From Chenopodium formosanum (lineage: Eukaryota; Streptophyta; Magnoliopsida; Caryophyllales; Amaranthaceae), in contig CM044874.1 in NCBI GenBank assembly GCA_024500155.1, positions 41,858,384 through 41,922,383 on the forward strand: a stretch of 64,000 nt of DNA. Reading direction: 5' to 3'. A program made the position numbers and the translations under genes. Within the stretch, counting starts at the first letter, position 1; each line of letters starts with the position of its first letter. Of this stretch, positions 1-11,623 are shown piece by piece. The notes beneath the pieces are model-generated. The model had not been told where the DNA came from and searched no databases. It worked only from the letters and a program-made list of their open reading frames with translations.

Positions 1-119
1 AGTTAGTTGTGGATAGCCAACCACAACGAATTTGAGATTGAGTCGGTGGATTTCACGGAGCATTTGATCACTCGATTTTTGGATATTTGTGATGGATTTG
101 CCTATCGGGGTGCATCCAA

Positions 120-1113
120 TTGGGTGGGACGATTTCTATCCTAGGTCTTTGCATTAATGATGACTACAAGACTTTGTTAGATGAGATTCCCCCGATTATA
201 GATCCTCGAGAAAAGTCTCCCTCTTATTTCCTCAACATCTCCGCCCTTATGAATCAAAAGTTTCTCAATCGAACTAAGAAGGATGATGTTTTCATTTGGA
301 AATTTTCTCGGTTTAAGGATTGGTTCCTCATCCCATGCAAGGAGGAAACTACCCGACCCGAGGAGAGAGATTCCTTGTCTTGGAGGCCCCCCGTGAGAGA
401 TATTAATCCTTCTATCCGACAGAGGACAAATTGTACAAGAGGTCGTTCAACCAATGCGTGCTCAGCGAATGATCATTCTCTTCCCCCGGTTGAACCGGGA
501 GGTACACCTACACTTTCCCCCTCTCCCACTCCTTCTACTTTTGATATGTCAACCATTCACGCCAAGCTTGATTCTATTGCTAACGTGTTGTACTCCATGC
601 CTTCTGTGCAACCCCCTTCCCTTAGTTATGATTACCATATGTATCAATTATATGATTTGCATATTCGGAGGGGGGAGATAGAACCGTATGTCAACTATCC
701 GTACCTCCCGGTCCAAAAAGACATGTCCCTCAATGGGAGCCTTTTGATCCTACTGTGGGTCCTAGACTTTGTTACCCTTATTAGGAGGGCCCCCATGTTC
801 ACCCTAGTTCTACCATAGGCACTACCCCAGGCACTTACGACTATAGGCGGCCTGGTGGTTCTGATTATGCATATGATCCGGCTAATCCTTCGCCTTTTCC
901 GGACCCGGAGACTTTTTGTAGGTGGGGTAGGTCGGGTGAGCCGGTCTTAGATGATTGGTCTCATTATTTTGAGGTTGATAGAATTAGGTGGGAATTGAAA
1001 GTCGGTTACGGAGTATGGCTCCCATGGAGGTGAGCGAGATGGCAAGCTCTAGTCATTGGATGGAGACCGGTGAGGGGAGTTCTCATTCTACCCCTTACCA
1101 TAGTGCGGAATGA
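120..1113 (+). pseudogene. Broken ORF in the post-pol position of AthX-1 (unrecognised protein)
   Basis: The first 232 codons (120-818) are open. The same protein appears to continue in a second frame from about 730, where it is Pro/Tyr/Gly-rich, and then in a third frame to a stop at 1111-1113. The reading therefore has at least two frameshifts. The N-terminal part contains DEIPPIID, a MNQKFLNRTKKDDVFIWKF segment, and then a low-complexity Pro/Ser/Thr tail. No catalytic motif is visible. It lies between the expected end of pol and a non-coding tail before the 3' LTR, which is where Athila elements carry their third (env-like) ORF. I infer only position, not function. The true start may lie before the window, since residues upstream of 120 are in a frame with stops. 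Confidence 0.45.
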
Positions 1114-2865
1114 TACTACCATGCCCCCCCTTCCTATGTGCTTTATATGATTTTTCTCTATTTCCTACTCGTCTTTAGGTTTAGAGTTAGGAGGGTGGCC
1201 CATTTTAAGCTTGGGGGTATTCTATGTCATTTGTTGTTGTGCTTTGTTGTTCCCCCCTTGCTTTTATAGTTCATTCCGGGTCTCGTATGCTTTTGGTATC
1301 GATCTCTGTGTCCTTTGGTTTTATGTTGATGATGCTGTGCTTTTGTTGATTTCTCTGCCCGAATATTATCCTTATTGTTTGATTCACTGATCGTTGTTTG
1401 ATGAGTTTCTCTGTATCTCTGTTATGATGATTCCTGATGATGTTTATTCGATATCTTATTTCTTGTTACGGTTTCGGTCTGATGTCTCATCGGACACTAT
1501 TCCTGTTGATTTCTTCTTTTATTTTGTTTGGAAGATACTAACAATTTTCTTTGTATATAGTTCTTATTTTCTCACCTTGCTCTGTTGCTTATGCTTTGGA
1601 TTTCGACGATTTGTATGGTGCTCTTTCACCTTGTTTATGTAGCATATCTTTGGATGCTTAGTTTAGGATTAGCTTTAGGATGAGTTGAATGGTTTGAGGA
1701 TGTTTGCTTTGTAACAACTAGCGTGTTTGGGGTCATTGGCGTTGTTGCCGAATGACCACTTGTGATTGCTTGCATTCTTGTGCTTTTCTCTCTTTATTTT
1801 GATTTTTAGTTCTTTTCTTCCTTTTAAATAAATATAAAACGTTTTTGAGGCTATTCTTTTCCTTTCTGCTTGTTTAGCTCTTTTCTTTGGACAATCTACA
1901 ACTCGGAATTTTTCCTTTGCATGTATGCTTTCCTATGTTTTATTGGTGTGCATGCTTTGAGAGTATTTGCGGTTGACTCTAGGATAGGGTATGCTAAGGT
2001 AGCGTTTTAGACCTTTTGGGGCCTTGAAGCCGGATTCGTTTGGTTTGTGGTAAGACGGAGTTGCTTCCTTTGGTGAATTTGACACCTTTAGTATGTTTTT
2101 GCTACAACCTTGTGAGGATTTTTCTTTTTCAAGCCTTCATCATATTTTGATTGTGCGGCATTGATCCTTAACCTTTGCGTACCTAATCTTGAATCTTGAC
2201 TCATAATTCTCAACACACGAGACCGAACCTACTAGGGAGGACAAAGGCATCTTTTCGGGGTGGTAATTTTTCATTTGTAGGATTTTTCATTCTTTTTAGT
2301 TTATTGGGTTTACATTTGCTTTCTTGATAACCATTTGGACCTTTTCCATTCTTTTCAAGACACATCTTTAAACCTTGAGCCTTTTGATTCATTTTCGTTT
2401 CCATTCTTGGTTTTTATGAAACAATTGATCATTATTGTTGGAGTTTGTGGTGAAGAAATTTGGGTATTTAGTTCTCTTGAAAACAAGTTTATGTTGTGAT
2501 ATTTGTGTGAATAAGGGCAACCGAATAAAGTAAAAGACGTCCTAAGTTTAAGAGGCATGGACAATTGCTTTCATAGAAATGAAAATACAAAAATTAAAAA
2601 AAGAGAAAAAAGATGTGAAAATGAGAAATTTTCAAAAATATTTTGATGTAATTTCTTTTCCCTTTTCAAGCATTGTGGACAATGCTTCCTTTTAGCATGG
2701 GGGAGAAGCGTTTACGCTTTTTATATATATGCTTGTGTATATAGCTTTGAATAAGCTAGGGGGTGTTAGTTTGTTTTTGTTTGGTGACTACTTGATTGTG
2801 ATTCTTAGAAAGGGCCCTTTCTTTGCTTCACTTTTAGGGTTACCACAAAATTTTAAAATTTTAGC
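1114..2865 (+). other. Non-coding 3' tail of AthX-1 with internal polypurine-like tracts
   Basis: No ORF here looks real. The stretch is T-rich and carries G-runs resembling a plus-strand primer: TTTAAGCTTGGGGGTATT at about 1203, TTAGCATGGGGGAGAAG at about 2692, and AATAAGCTAGGGGGTGTT at about 2750. Counterparts of the last two occur in E1 (reverse complement, about 31,720-31,800). A segment at about 2000-2450 is shared with E1 (about 31,950-32,500) and E2 (about 51,570-52,000), so it is a conserved part of the family tail. Confidence 0.6.
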
Positions 2866-2870
2866 CTACC
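2866..2870. repeat. Target-site duplication of element A, left copy
   Basis: CTACC directly precedes the LTR start at 2871. An identical CTACC directly follows the end of the other LTR at 11619-11623. A 5-bp duplication is normal for LTR retrotransposons. Confidence 0.9.
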
Positions 2871-4761
2871 TGTAGACACCCTTTGTGTCTCCCCAAAACC
2901 AAACCTAGTGATTAGTACCTTTCATGTCGAATCATAATCGAATGAGGTGAAAGTCTGGAAAGTCTAGTGTTGCCATTAGTTTTTATTTCTTTTCTTTCTC
3001 TTTGTTTTTCAAATATATTTTAAGAAAACATCCAATCCAGTTTGGTTTGATCCATGGCAAGGGTCTAATAATGGTGTAATTGGTTCAGGTTCGAAAAGAG
3101 CTTTCCAATGATATATTATTAGCACAATTCCGATGAATAATGAGGAAGTTATGACCATTTTACTAAACTGGGCCCGGTTTTATATTTATATGCGGCCCAA
3201 TGATGTAGAGGAGGGCCTAATATTGATTTACCATTCCTAATGTGATTAGAATTTATTATAGTCTACTAGATTCTTCTAGAAGGTTTTTTTCATTCCTAAT
3301 TTAATTAGCATTGATAAATTGACTTTAGTTGACTTTTGAGAGTTTTAATCAGAATAAAAGAAGTGTTTTTAAGGAAAATACGATTTTAACCTCTCGTACA
3401 GTTAAATTTTATCAAAATAAGAAAACGCGTGGAAATTTATTTCTAGCGTATGGCGCCAGACCTAGCGTTTGGCGCTGCGCTCTAGCGTTTGGCGACAACG
3501 TCGTGTTTTATTCTTTTCGAATGTCTGATTCTTTTTTATCATATCCGGCCGATTTTCTCTAAAAATAGCCTCCTAAAACCTATGTTTTTTGTCATCAATT
3601 TTCACCAATTCTCATCAAGGATCTCTTGACTACTATCTCCCCCTCTCTCTTTTCTGGACTAGCTTTTTGCATACAAAATTTCGCATCCACAAGATCTATA
3701 AACACCTAACCATGTTCGAAGTTGCCTTCGCCCTAGACGTGAAAAGTTTTAATTTCTGACGGTTTGGTCCCAAATCACTCTTTCAATTATTTAATTTAAT
3801 TGTTTGTTTTATTATTTTTCTTGAAGTTATTAACGCGTGTATTTTCTTATTAGAAAGAGAACGAGGCATCCAAGTAAGTGCTTTAATTGATTTATTTATA
3901 TTATGATTTAGAAATCATGTCTAGATTGCTATTATCATTCCTATTATCATGTTTAGAATGTTTTGATTCCTAGTATCATGTTTAGGGTAATAACTAAAAT
4001 TTCTAATATCAAATATCACAATTGTGATTCCTGCGATGCTTCCTCGCCTTTTCTTATATTCGTGTTAGTATCATGTTAGGGTTAAAGCTTTGATTTTTAT
4101 TGCTTAAAGACATGCTAGGGTTTGTTATTAATCTTGTTAGTATAATGCCTAGGATCTTGATATTATTATGCTTTAACATGATTATGATAAATATGATTAT
4201 TATTACGATGATAATTATTATTATTATTTTGTTGCTTGATATATTATATTTATTGTTATTGCTTGATCACACCTTTTATGCATGTTTAAAGGGAATTTGT
4301 AGTTGTAATCATGTTTAATTAGATAATTAATAATCTTGTTTAGGGTTAATTTGATTATAATTCAAGTGATCGCCAATAATAGTTTTTTTTGTGCATTAAT
4401 ATTCAACCAACATAGATTAAACATGTTTAGGGTAAACCTATTGATTCAATGTTAGTCAGAAAGCTTACATGAATACGAGCACAATAAAGTAGAGGCCTAT
4501 TATTAGGGAAGGTTCAATCTCTTTTAGGTTTGATTTGTACCTTCATCCCTGAACTACTAGTCATGGTTCCAGACCTATTAGAGTTGGCGATCTCTTAGAT
4601 TGTTAAGTGGTGTAACCTTCACCTCGTGAACGGTTTACAAGTTCCTAAAACTTTTTGGCGACTCTTTTGCTCTATCTTCTTTCCCTTTGGACGCCACCAT
4701 ACTTAAGTGTATGATCACAGTGGGGTTCAAGTTTGGGGTAATTCTTGAATTATTCCCCACA
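2871..4761 (+). repeat. 5' LTR of element A
   Basis: It starts TGTAGACACC and ends CCCCACA, about 1891 bp, immediately followed by the primer site. It matches the 3' LTR at 9719-11618 along its whole length with scattered differences and small indels. A GC-rich word block lies at 3440-3510. The TATA box of the 3' copy (TATAAATA) reads TAAAAATA here at 3560-3567, so this promoter copy is probably weakened. Confidence 0.92.
3440..3567 (+). promoter_or_regulatory. LTR A core promoter region: GC-word block plus degraded TATA
   Basis: In an AT-rich LTR, about 70 bp contain three repeats of a word of the type TAGCGTxTGGCGC, ending near GACAACGTCGTG. The TATA-like TAAAAATAG follows about 55 bp later. 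The same layout is seen in the 3' LTR (words 10,293-10,350; intact TATAAATA at 10410-10417). The promoter role is inferred from the TATA box and its position. Confidence 0.6.
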
Positions 4762-4767
4762 GTTTTT

Positions 4768-4785
4768 TGGCAAGCCCACTGGGGA
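4768..4785 (+). promoter_or_regulatory. Primer binding site of element A (tRNA-type, mutated)
   Basis: TGGCAAGCCCACTGGGGA lies six bases after the LTR end. In C and D the same position reads TGGCGACTCC(G/A)(C/G)TGGGGA, so this copy carries substitutions in the primer-pairing part. Ogre-type elements use a site of this form for tRNA-Arg; that assignment is from family knowledge. Confidence 0.75.
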
Positions 4786-5920
4786 GGATTTCTATTTTAA
4801 TTCCTATTTTTTTTTTTTTTTTTTGCAATGTTTTGGAATGAGTGGATGAGACTCGAAAAGTTCTAAGTATTTCAAGTGCGTAATTTTGATTAACATTATT
4901 GTCATATGCATAAAAAAGATCTCATTGGAAAGACCATCTGTAATGAGTTAAAACATAGGATTTTTACATGTAGGAAATTTAAGGTATACCTTTCACAACT
5001 AGGATCGAAATAATGCTGCGCGAAACTGGAAAATTTTATCGAGCACAGAAGGCTGTTGAGGCATGTAGGAACTGTCTTAAAAAAAAATAGTCTATCGCCA
5101 ACGATTTGACTCTGTCGCCAGACGACAAAACCAAATTACGGCGATGGCCTCTGTTCGCTGGCGCCAAGTTCTTCCAATACCGAGCCAGAAATATGCATTC
5201 TAATTTTGACCAATTTTTAGCACTGTTTGCTGGATCCTACTTCCTGATTGAGTTTTTCTCGCTTTTCTGAAACCCATATGTGTTCTACATATGGACATAA
5301 CCCTTTGGGAATTAATGCTCCATCTATCTGATTAAACGCTATGTGCAACAAAGGGTACATCCGAGAATGTTGAATTCACCAAACCATGGAAGTGAGTTTT
5401 TAACTCGCGGTGTCCCATCCACTCGCGCCAACCCTTCAAAAGGTAAGGCTTCCGCGCGGTGCATCCAGGCAATTAACCATGGACCCTCTTTGACTAACCC
5501 ATATCCCGAAATTTAGAGAACTAGAGTCATGGTTAGGTTGCAAACTCATTGCATCATGTTGTGACTACTTGACTACTTGTGCATCTCTTACTTGTGCATA
5601 CTTATTAAGTGACTAAACTAACTGTTTGGTTTGAATTGTGTTTGTAAATAAGTCTTAATAAACTAACCAATGACTAAAGGGATTTGCTTAATTGATTAAT
5701 TAATTAATTTGAGCTAAAAATAAACTAAAAATCGAGTCATAGTTCCTCTATGTCAACCCGGATTTTTATTCCCGTATATTGCACAAGCGTCAACTTGTTT
5801 TGGTCATATCCGGCGATCTAGGAAAAACTACGAGTCGTACAATCTTTGGATCTATAGCCCCGCGTTTTATCTTTAATTTGGCGGTGGTTTCATCCCAATC
5901 AGAGTCACAAATCACAAGTT
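4786..5920 (+). other. Leader of element A
   Basis: The leader is untranslated DNA between the primer site and gag. It includes a 20-base T-run near 4806-4824. At about 5090-5165 a GC-rich cluster of words (TCGCCA, CGGCGATGGCC, GCTGGCGCC) matches the type found in the U3 of this element. The stretch 4830-5700 aligns with the leader of C at 47,530-48,420, so the leader is conserved between A and C. Confidence 0.7.
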
Positions 5921-6974
5921 ATGACTAAAGTATGTACATTAACCCTTCAAATCAATGACCCTGTGAAGAAACAACAAATGGAGATCATCTAAGAAAGCTT
6001 GAGGAAGATATCTAATGACTATAAACTCAAGGGCATTAGCTCACAAGGGGTCTCGGTGGACAAGGAGCTTCTTCCGCAGAAGTTCAATGCTACTAACATC
6101 CCTAAGTTTAAGGCAACCGATAATCCTTATCTTCACTTAAGAGCCTTTGAAATTATAATGAACATTAAGGGGATTGATAAGAAAGTCTTTCATTCCTTGT
6201 TTTCCTTATCTCTTGAAACTGTTTGCCAACAATGGTTCTTCTCCCTCGACAAAGAGAAAACCTCTATCTGGGAATTGATAGTAAGCGCTTTCATTGATAG
6301 ATATAAGTGCAATATTCAAGTCGAAACCGATTGTAGACAACATGAGATGCTAAGACAAAGAGAGAATGAAGGTTTTACCTCTTTCTTCAACAAGTGGAGG
6401 GAAACTTCCGTTAAAATTATTGAGGTGCCCTCCGAAAAAGAATTTGTGAGGATGTTTATCAAGAATTTACAAAAAAAAAGTATTCAAAACAATTAAAATA
6501 TCAACACAATTTGAATACTTTCAAAGCCGTCTATGACATAGGCATCGAGATCGAAGATGACCTCGCGAAGCATAAAGTTATTAACAATAGCAATCATAGT
6601 GGATGGAAAGGAAAGAAGAATGACAATCCTTCTTCTTTCGAAAACGCCTAATATAGTAACAATGTTAGTACATTTGATCTCAGTGAAGTTTTAGCCATGG
6701 ATAACCAAGGATCTAAGAAGCAACTAAGGAAAGACTTCACCTCCATTGGGTTGAGCTACGATACTGCCTTCGATCGACTCCATGCTGAGGGACTCATTAC
6801 TCCCATTAGACCTATTCAAGATCCCACATAGTTGGAATCTAGATGCACATTGCAAATATCATCGAGGTAGGGGGTCATACTACTGAGAGCTGTTGGACGC
6901 TAAAGGAGGCTATCCAACATTTGATTGATAATAACAAGCTTCCCATGCCTCCAGCTAACAAGAAGAGTGAGTGA
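5921..6974 (+). pseudogene. gag: gag of element A (retrotransposon gag domain plus zinc knuckle), broken
   Basis: The structural capsid gene starts at an ATG at 5921. An in-frame TAA follows at about 5990, and the frame then stays open to 6496. The central part matches the retrotransposon gag domain: LPQKFNATNIPKFKATDNP, then QQWFFSLDKE, FIDRYKCNIQ, SFFNKWRE and EKEFVRMFIKNL. After a frameshift around 6480 it continues (KAVYDIGIEIEDDL). A further frameshift near 6875 is needed to reach the nucleic-acid-binding knuckle CKYHRGRG..GHTTESC (C-x2-H...H-x4-C) and a tail QHLIDNNKL. The stop is at 6972-6974. D carries an orthologous gag. Family function: it forms the cytoplasmic particle that packages element RNA. 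The decay means no working protein is expected from this copy. Confidence 0.85.
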
Positions 6975-7195
6975 TGATAAAGCAAACTACACAAGACAAG
7001 AGACGAGTTTCAACGACAAGATTTCGTGACCTCCTCTTTCTTTTTATTTCTTTTATGCCTTCCCCCTATAAGTCTAGCATTGACACCTTTTTATTCTTCT
7101 TAGATTTATTTTGTAGGATCAGTATTTCTTCTCCTTTAATAAAATGAGCATTTATTTTCTTATGATCATTTCATTACATTACATTAAGAAAAACA

Positions 7196-7290
<95 letters not shown>
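7196..7290 (+). repeat. (TAA)n microsatellite
   Basis: About 32 perfect TAA units lie in the non-coding part of element A, just after a poly-purine AAGAAAAACAAA stretch. D has an A-rich tract here instead. Confidence 0.95.
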
Positions 7291-7291
<1 letters not shown>

Positions 7292-8929
7292 GAATCCTTG
7301 TCAAACTAAGCACAAGGTATACCAATGATTTGAGACACTCCTTGTAGCCACATCATATCACCTTTTACCATTCAAATATGCAATCCTTTTTTGATAAACC
7401 TTTTTGAGCCTTGTCTGGCGATAGACCTTTCATTTTTCAACTTATATCTACCTAACTTTGGGATAGGATGGTGTGCAACTTATGCAATTTTTAATTTCAA
7501 AAAAGCTTGAGTGACTTCAAATGATTAAAATAACAAAAAAATAAAAATAAAAATAGAAGTGTAAAAAAGGGAAAGTGTTCCAATGTCTTTGACATGAACA
7601 TGTCTTTGATATGAACACGTCTCGGATTTCGTTTCTTATCGAGTACTCGGTACCGTGTTTGAGAAACATGAATTCCAAGTGAGTAATGGACCACATGATC
7701 GGGATTGCCCACACTTATAAAAATAAAATAAATGCAAAAGCAAAAAAAAGAGCAAAAAAAAAAAAAAAAAAAAAAGATCTCAAAAGTGAGAAAATTTAAG
7801 AATACAAAGTTTCAAAAGCAAGGTCGCACACCTTGGGGGGCTTATCTAGGGTCTTGAGCCTTTATCCCTTTCTTCTTTAACCTTTAGCCTAACCAAGTTA
7901 CAACCCTATAAAAGACCTTTTTGAGGTATACACACTTGTGCGACGTTCGAGTAGAGCTACGTTCGGCCTGATTCCTAACGGATACGTTGGCAACCTCACA
8001 TCGAGGTGCGACCGTAATAAAAATGCATTCACATTCACATACTCACACCATGATCATATCAAGGGATTCCCTATGCTCATCCCTATCTACTTAGAGCTAG
8101 AATTGAGAGCTTGATCCTTACATCATTAGCTTACTTAGCCTAAGAGTCACCATCATTTGACTCTTCTTGAAATAATATCTTTTTCCACACTTAGCCCTTG
8201 CGGTCTAACTTTAGTATCACTTTCACACACATCACATATACATGACCAAATATACTTCCCTTAGGAACCCTTTATCATGAAATCTTAACACAACGCTGAA
8301 GCATGCCTTGTCATATCATCATCAAACATCATTGCATAACGAAGTATGAAGTGCTTAGCCTCCTCACCTAAGTTACCTAAATACTTTCATTATTAAATCA
8401 AATAGGATAGTCTAATATGATACAATCCTTGTACTGTGAGAGACAACGTTAACGGATTAACCTCATTCAACATGCACCTTCAAAAACTTCGATTCTTTTT
8501 CACGTCTTTCTTTTTCGGGAGAAAGTACCCTCCATAAAAATGACGGAATTTTTTTTTTTTTTTGCATTTTGGAGTCGTACGATCACATTACAATGCACAC
8601 ACGAGTCATGTAAACATTGAGAACTGTTATCACATTAAGTCAACACTATGCACACACGAGTCACATGAAGTGAGTCATCGTTAAGTCAAGTTTATACCTT
8701 GAGTCGTGTCAAGTCAATGAGTCAAGCAACGCTAAGCCTTAGGTCAACCCTAAGATAATTCCTAGGATGGAAGATTTTCACATATCAATTTGAAGCCTTT
8801 AAGAATCGTAAATATGGTTCTTGAAAAAGATTTTCCAAAGATGGAAGGGTGGATTTGAAGATTTAAGATGACGAAACTTTCAACAGGGGGGCTTTAAGAT
8901 AAGAAGTCTCTTGCTTGGATTTGAGAAGG

Positions 8930-9490
8930 ACGAATTAAGATGAATCGACCTTTGATAGCTTTCACTATGATTTAGGAAGTTATTATTTGATTTGAGAAAA
9001 GACCGATGTTCAAGATGAAGCAATTTTTGATAGCTTTCGCTAAGATTGTGGAAGTTTTCACTTAGATTTAAGAAGATAGCACGATATGGGCGGGCTTCGA
9101 CAGCACTTCGCTAAGATTGTGGAGGTTGTCACCAAAGATTTGAGAAGATAGCACGAGATGGGTGGTCTTCGACAACATTCGCTAAGATTGTTAAGGTTGT
9201 CACCATGATTTGAGAAGATAGCACGAGATGGGCGGTCTTCGACGGCATTTGCTAAGATTGTGGAGGTTGTCGCTGAAATTTGAGAAGAGCGGTTAGCGAT
9301 GAGGCGATCTTCGATGGCTTTTGCTATGATTGGGAAGGTTGTCACAATGATTCAAGAAAAAGGCTCGAGATCTAGCAGCATTGATCGACGGTGTTCCCTA
9401 GCTTGTGGAGGGTTGTCACAAACAATTGGAGGTGATTTCAAGATAAGTTATCTTCGATGGCGTTCCCTAGTTTTTGGAAGGTTGTCAACT
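8930..9490 (+). repeat. Tandem array, unit about 70-72 bp, upstream of the 3' LTR of A
   Basis: Recurring landmarks are GATAGCACGAGATGGG at 9075, 9147 and 9217, each followed by CTTCGACxxCATTCGCTAAG and GGTTGTC. Spacings are 72 and 70 bp. More degraded units are recognisable on both sides, about seven in all. Confidence 0.85.
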
Positions 9491-9704
9491 ATAACAATGC
9501 AACACAAATCGGTTACTATAGGGACCTGTGATCGACGGTGCAAGATACGCGTTTCTTAACTCTCTTATGTGTTTAACTAACGCTAGTTTGCAGGTATCGG
9601 CGTTGCAAAAATGATTTAGGATCGTAAAATATTCTAAATCATTCTCCGTCCCTATCGCTACTTTGACTTTTGTTTTCAAAACTTGCGTTTCTCAAAACTC
9701 AGTC

Positions 9705-9718
9705 AAAGTGGGGGCTTC
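9705..9718 (+). promoter_or_regulatory. Polypurine tract of element A
   Basis: AAAGTGGGGGCTTC directly precedes the 3' LTR. The identical tract precedes the 3' LTRs of B and D. Confidence 0.85.
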
Positions 9719-11618
9719 TGTAGACACCCATTTATGTCTCCTCAAAACCAAACCTAGTGATGAGTACCTATCATGCCAAATCATAATCGAATGAGGTGAA
9801 AATGTTGAAAGTCTAGTGTTGCGGTTAGTTTTTATTTCTTTTCTTTCTCTCTGTTTTTGAAATATATTTTAAGAAAACAGTCAATCTTGTTTGGTTTGGT
9901 CCATGGCAAGGGTCTAATAATGGTGTAGTTGAGTCAGGTTCGAAAAGAGCTTTCCAACAATATATTATAAGCCCAATTCCGATGAATAATGAAGATGTTA
10001 TGGCCAAATTAATAAACTGGGCCCGGTTTGATATTTATATGCGGCCCAATGTTCTAGAGGAGGGCCTAATATTGATTTATCATTCCTAATGTGAGTAGAA
10101 TTGATTATAGTTTTTTAGATTTTTCTAGAAGGTCCTTTTCATTCCTAATTTAATTAGCATTGATAAGTTGACTTCAGTTGACTTTTGAGAATTTTAATCA
10201 GAATAAAAGAAGTGTTTTTAAGGAAAATACAATTTTACCTTCTCGTATGGTTAAATTTTATCAAATTAAGAAAACGCGTGGAAATTTATTTCTAGCGTCT
10301 AGCGGCAGACCTTGCGTTTGGAGCTGCACTCCAGCGTTTGGCGACAACGTCGTGTTTTTATTCATTTCCAATCTCTGATTCTTTAATATCATATCCGGCT
10401 GATTTTCTCTATAAATAGCCTCCTAAAACCTCCGTTTTTTATCATCAATTTTCACCGATTCTCATCAAGGATCTCTTGATTACTCTTTCTCTTTCTTTTC
10501 TAAACTAGCTTTTTGCATACAAAATTCGGCATTGATAAGATCTAGAAACATCTAGCCATGTTCGAAGTTGCCTTTGCCCTAGACGTGAAAGGTTTTTATT
10601 TCTGAGGGCTTGGTCCCAAATCTCTCTTTCAATTATTTAATTTAATTGTTAGTTTTATTATTTTTCTTGAAGTTACTAACTCGTGTATTTTGTTATTAGA
10701 AAGAGATACGAGTCATCCAAGTAAGTGCTTTAATTGATTTATTGATATTATGATTTAGAAATCATGTCTAGATTGTTATTATGATTCCTAGTATCATGTT
10801 TAATTAGGATGTTTGATTCCTAATATCATGTTTAGCGTAATAACTATAGTTTCTAATATCAAATATGACAATTGTGATTCCTGTGATGCTTCCTTGCTCT
10901 TTCTAATATTCGTTTTAGTATCATGTGAGGTTAAAGCTTTGATTTTTATTGCTTAGTTACATGCTAGGGTTTGTTATTAATCTTGTTAGTATCATGCCTA
11001 GGATCTTGCTATTATTATGCTTTAACATGATTATGATAAATATGATTATGATTATGATGATAATTATTATTATTATTATGTTGCTTGATATATTATATTT
11101 ATTGTTATTGCTTGATCACACCTTTTATGCATGTTTAAAGGAAATTTGTACTTGTAATCAAGCTTAATTAGATAATTAATAATCTTGTTTAGGGTTAATT
11201 TGATTATAATTCAAGTGATGATCGCCAATAATAGTTTTGTTTGTGCATTAATATTCAACCTACATAGATTAAACAGGTTTAGGGTAAACCTAATGATTGC
11301 ACATTAGTCAGAAAGCTTACATGCATACGATCATAATAATGTAGAGGCTTATAACTAGGGAAGGTTCAATCTCTTTAAGGTTGGATTTGTAACTTCATCC
11401 CCGAACTACCAATCATGGTTCCAGACCTATTGGAGTTGACGATCTCCTGGATCGTTAAGGGGTGTAACCTTCACCTAGTGAATGGTTTACAAGTTCCTAA
11501 AACTTGTTGGCGACTCTTTTAATTTGCTCTATCTTCTTTCCCTTTGGAAGCCACCGTACTTATGTGTATGATCACAGTGGGGTTCAAGTTTTGGGTAATG
11601 CTTGAAATAATCCCTACA
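9719..11618 (+). repeat. 3' LTR of element A
   Basis: TGTAGACACC to CCCTACA, about 1900 bp, paired with 2871-4761. It has an intact TATAAATA at 10410-10417. The GC-word block at 10,293-10,350 is slightly changed from that of the 5' LTR. Confidence 0.92.
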
Positions 11619-11623
11619 CTACC
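11619..11623. repeat. Target-site duplication of element A, right copy
   Basis: CTACC is identical to 2866-2870 and abuts the end of the 3' LTR. Confidence 0.9.

Larger units (their letters stand above)
1..2865 (+). mobile_element. AthX-1, Athila-like LTR retrotransposon, internal 3' part (left arm)
   Basis: This is the left arm of an element that continues at 11624 after element A. The assignment rests on continuity. The sequence ending at 2865 and the sequence from 11624 line up, in reverse complement, with one uninterrupted stretch of E1 at about 31,550-31,680. The arm holds a broken ORF (120-1113) and then about 1.75 kb of AT-rich non-coding DNA. Two landmarks are shared with E1 and E2: a segment at about 2000-2450 and a G-tract at about 2697. 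The 5' LTR, gag and pol lie outside the window. Athila lineage is inferred from the G-rich tract and the LTR start (TGAT...), and from related LTRs next to a TGGTGCCGTTGCCGGGG-type primer site in E2. Confidence 0.7.
6975..9704 (+). other. Non-coding 3' region of element A replacing pol
   Basis: No credible ORF is seen. Segments at about 7315-7480, 7840-8050 and 8090-8340 have counterparts in D (about 21,680-21,850, 22,160-22,430 and 22,440-22,900) in the same order, which shows descent from one ancestral gag-only element. The region carries a long TAA microsatellite, an A-run at about 7757-7775, and a tandem array close to the 3' end. Confidence 0.65.
2871..11618 (+). mobile_element. Element A: complete gag-only (non-autonomous) Ty3/gypsy-type LTR retrotransposon
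   Basis: Two LTRs of about 1.9 kb (2871-4761 and 9719-11618) enclose a 4.96-kb internal region, and CTACC lies on both sides. The internal order is a tRNA-type primer site, a 1.1-kb leader, one gag gene (5921-6974), 2.7 kb of non-coding DNA with a (TAA)n tract and a tandem array of about 70 bp, and a polypurine tract. No protease, RT, RNase H or integrase motif is visible in any frame between 6975 and 9700. The element therefore depends on enzymes supplied by a relative, like elements described as terminal-repeat retrotransposons with a gag domain (TR-GAG). The primer site TGGC(G)A..CC.CTGGGGA matches the kind used by Ogre/Tat elements. The host is AthX-1. Confidence 0.88.

Noticed and set aside
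4768..4785. tRNA gene fragments at the TGGCGACTCC, TGGCGCCGTC and TGGTTTCGGAGCC sites
   Set aside because: Each is only about 13-19 bases and sits immediately after an LTR end, so these are primer binding sites.
9058..9559. Frames of 86-95 codons in the 70-bp array of A
   Set aside because: The repeat unit length produces repeated peptides on both strands. The unit is degraded without regard to frame.
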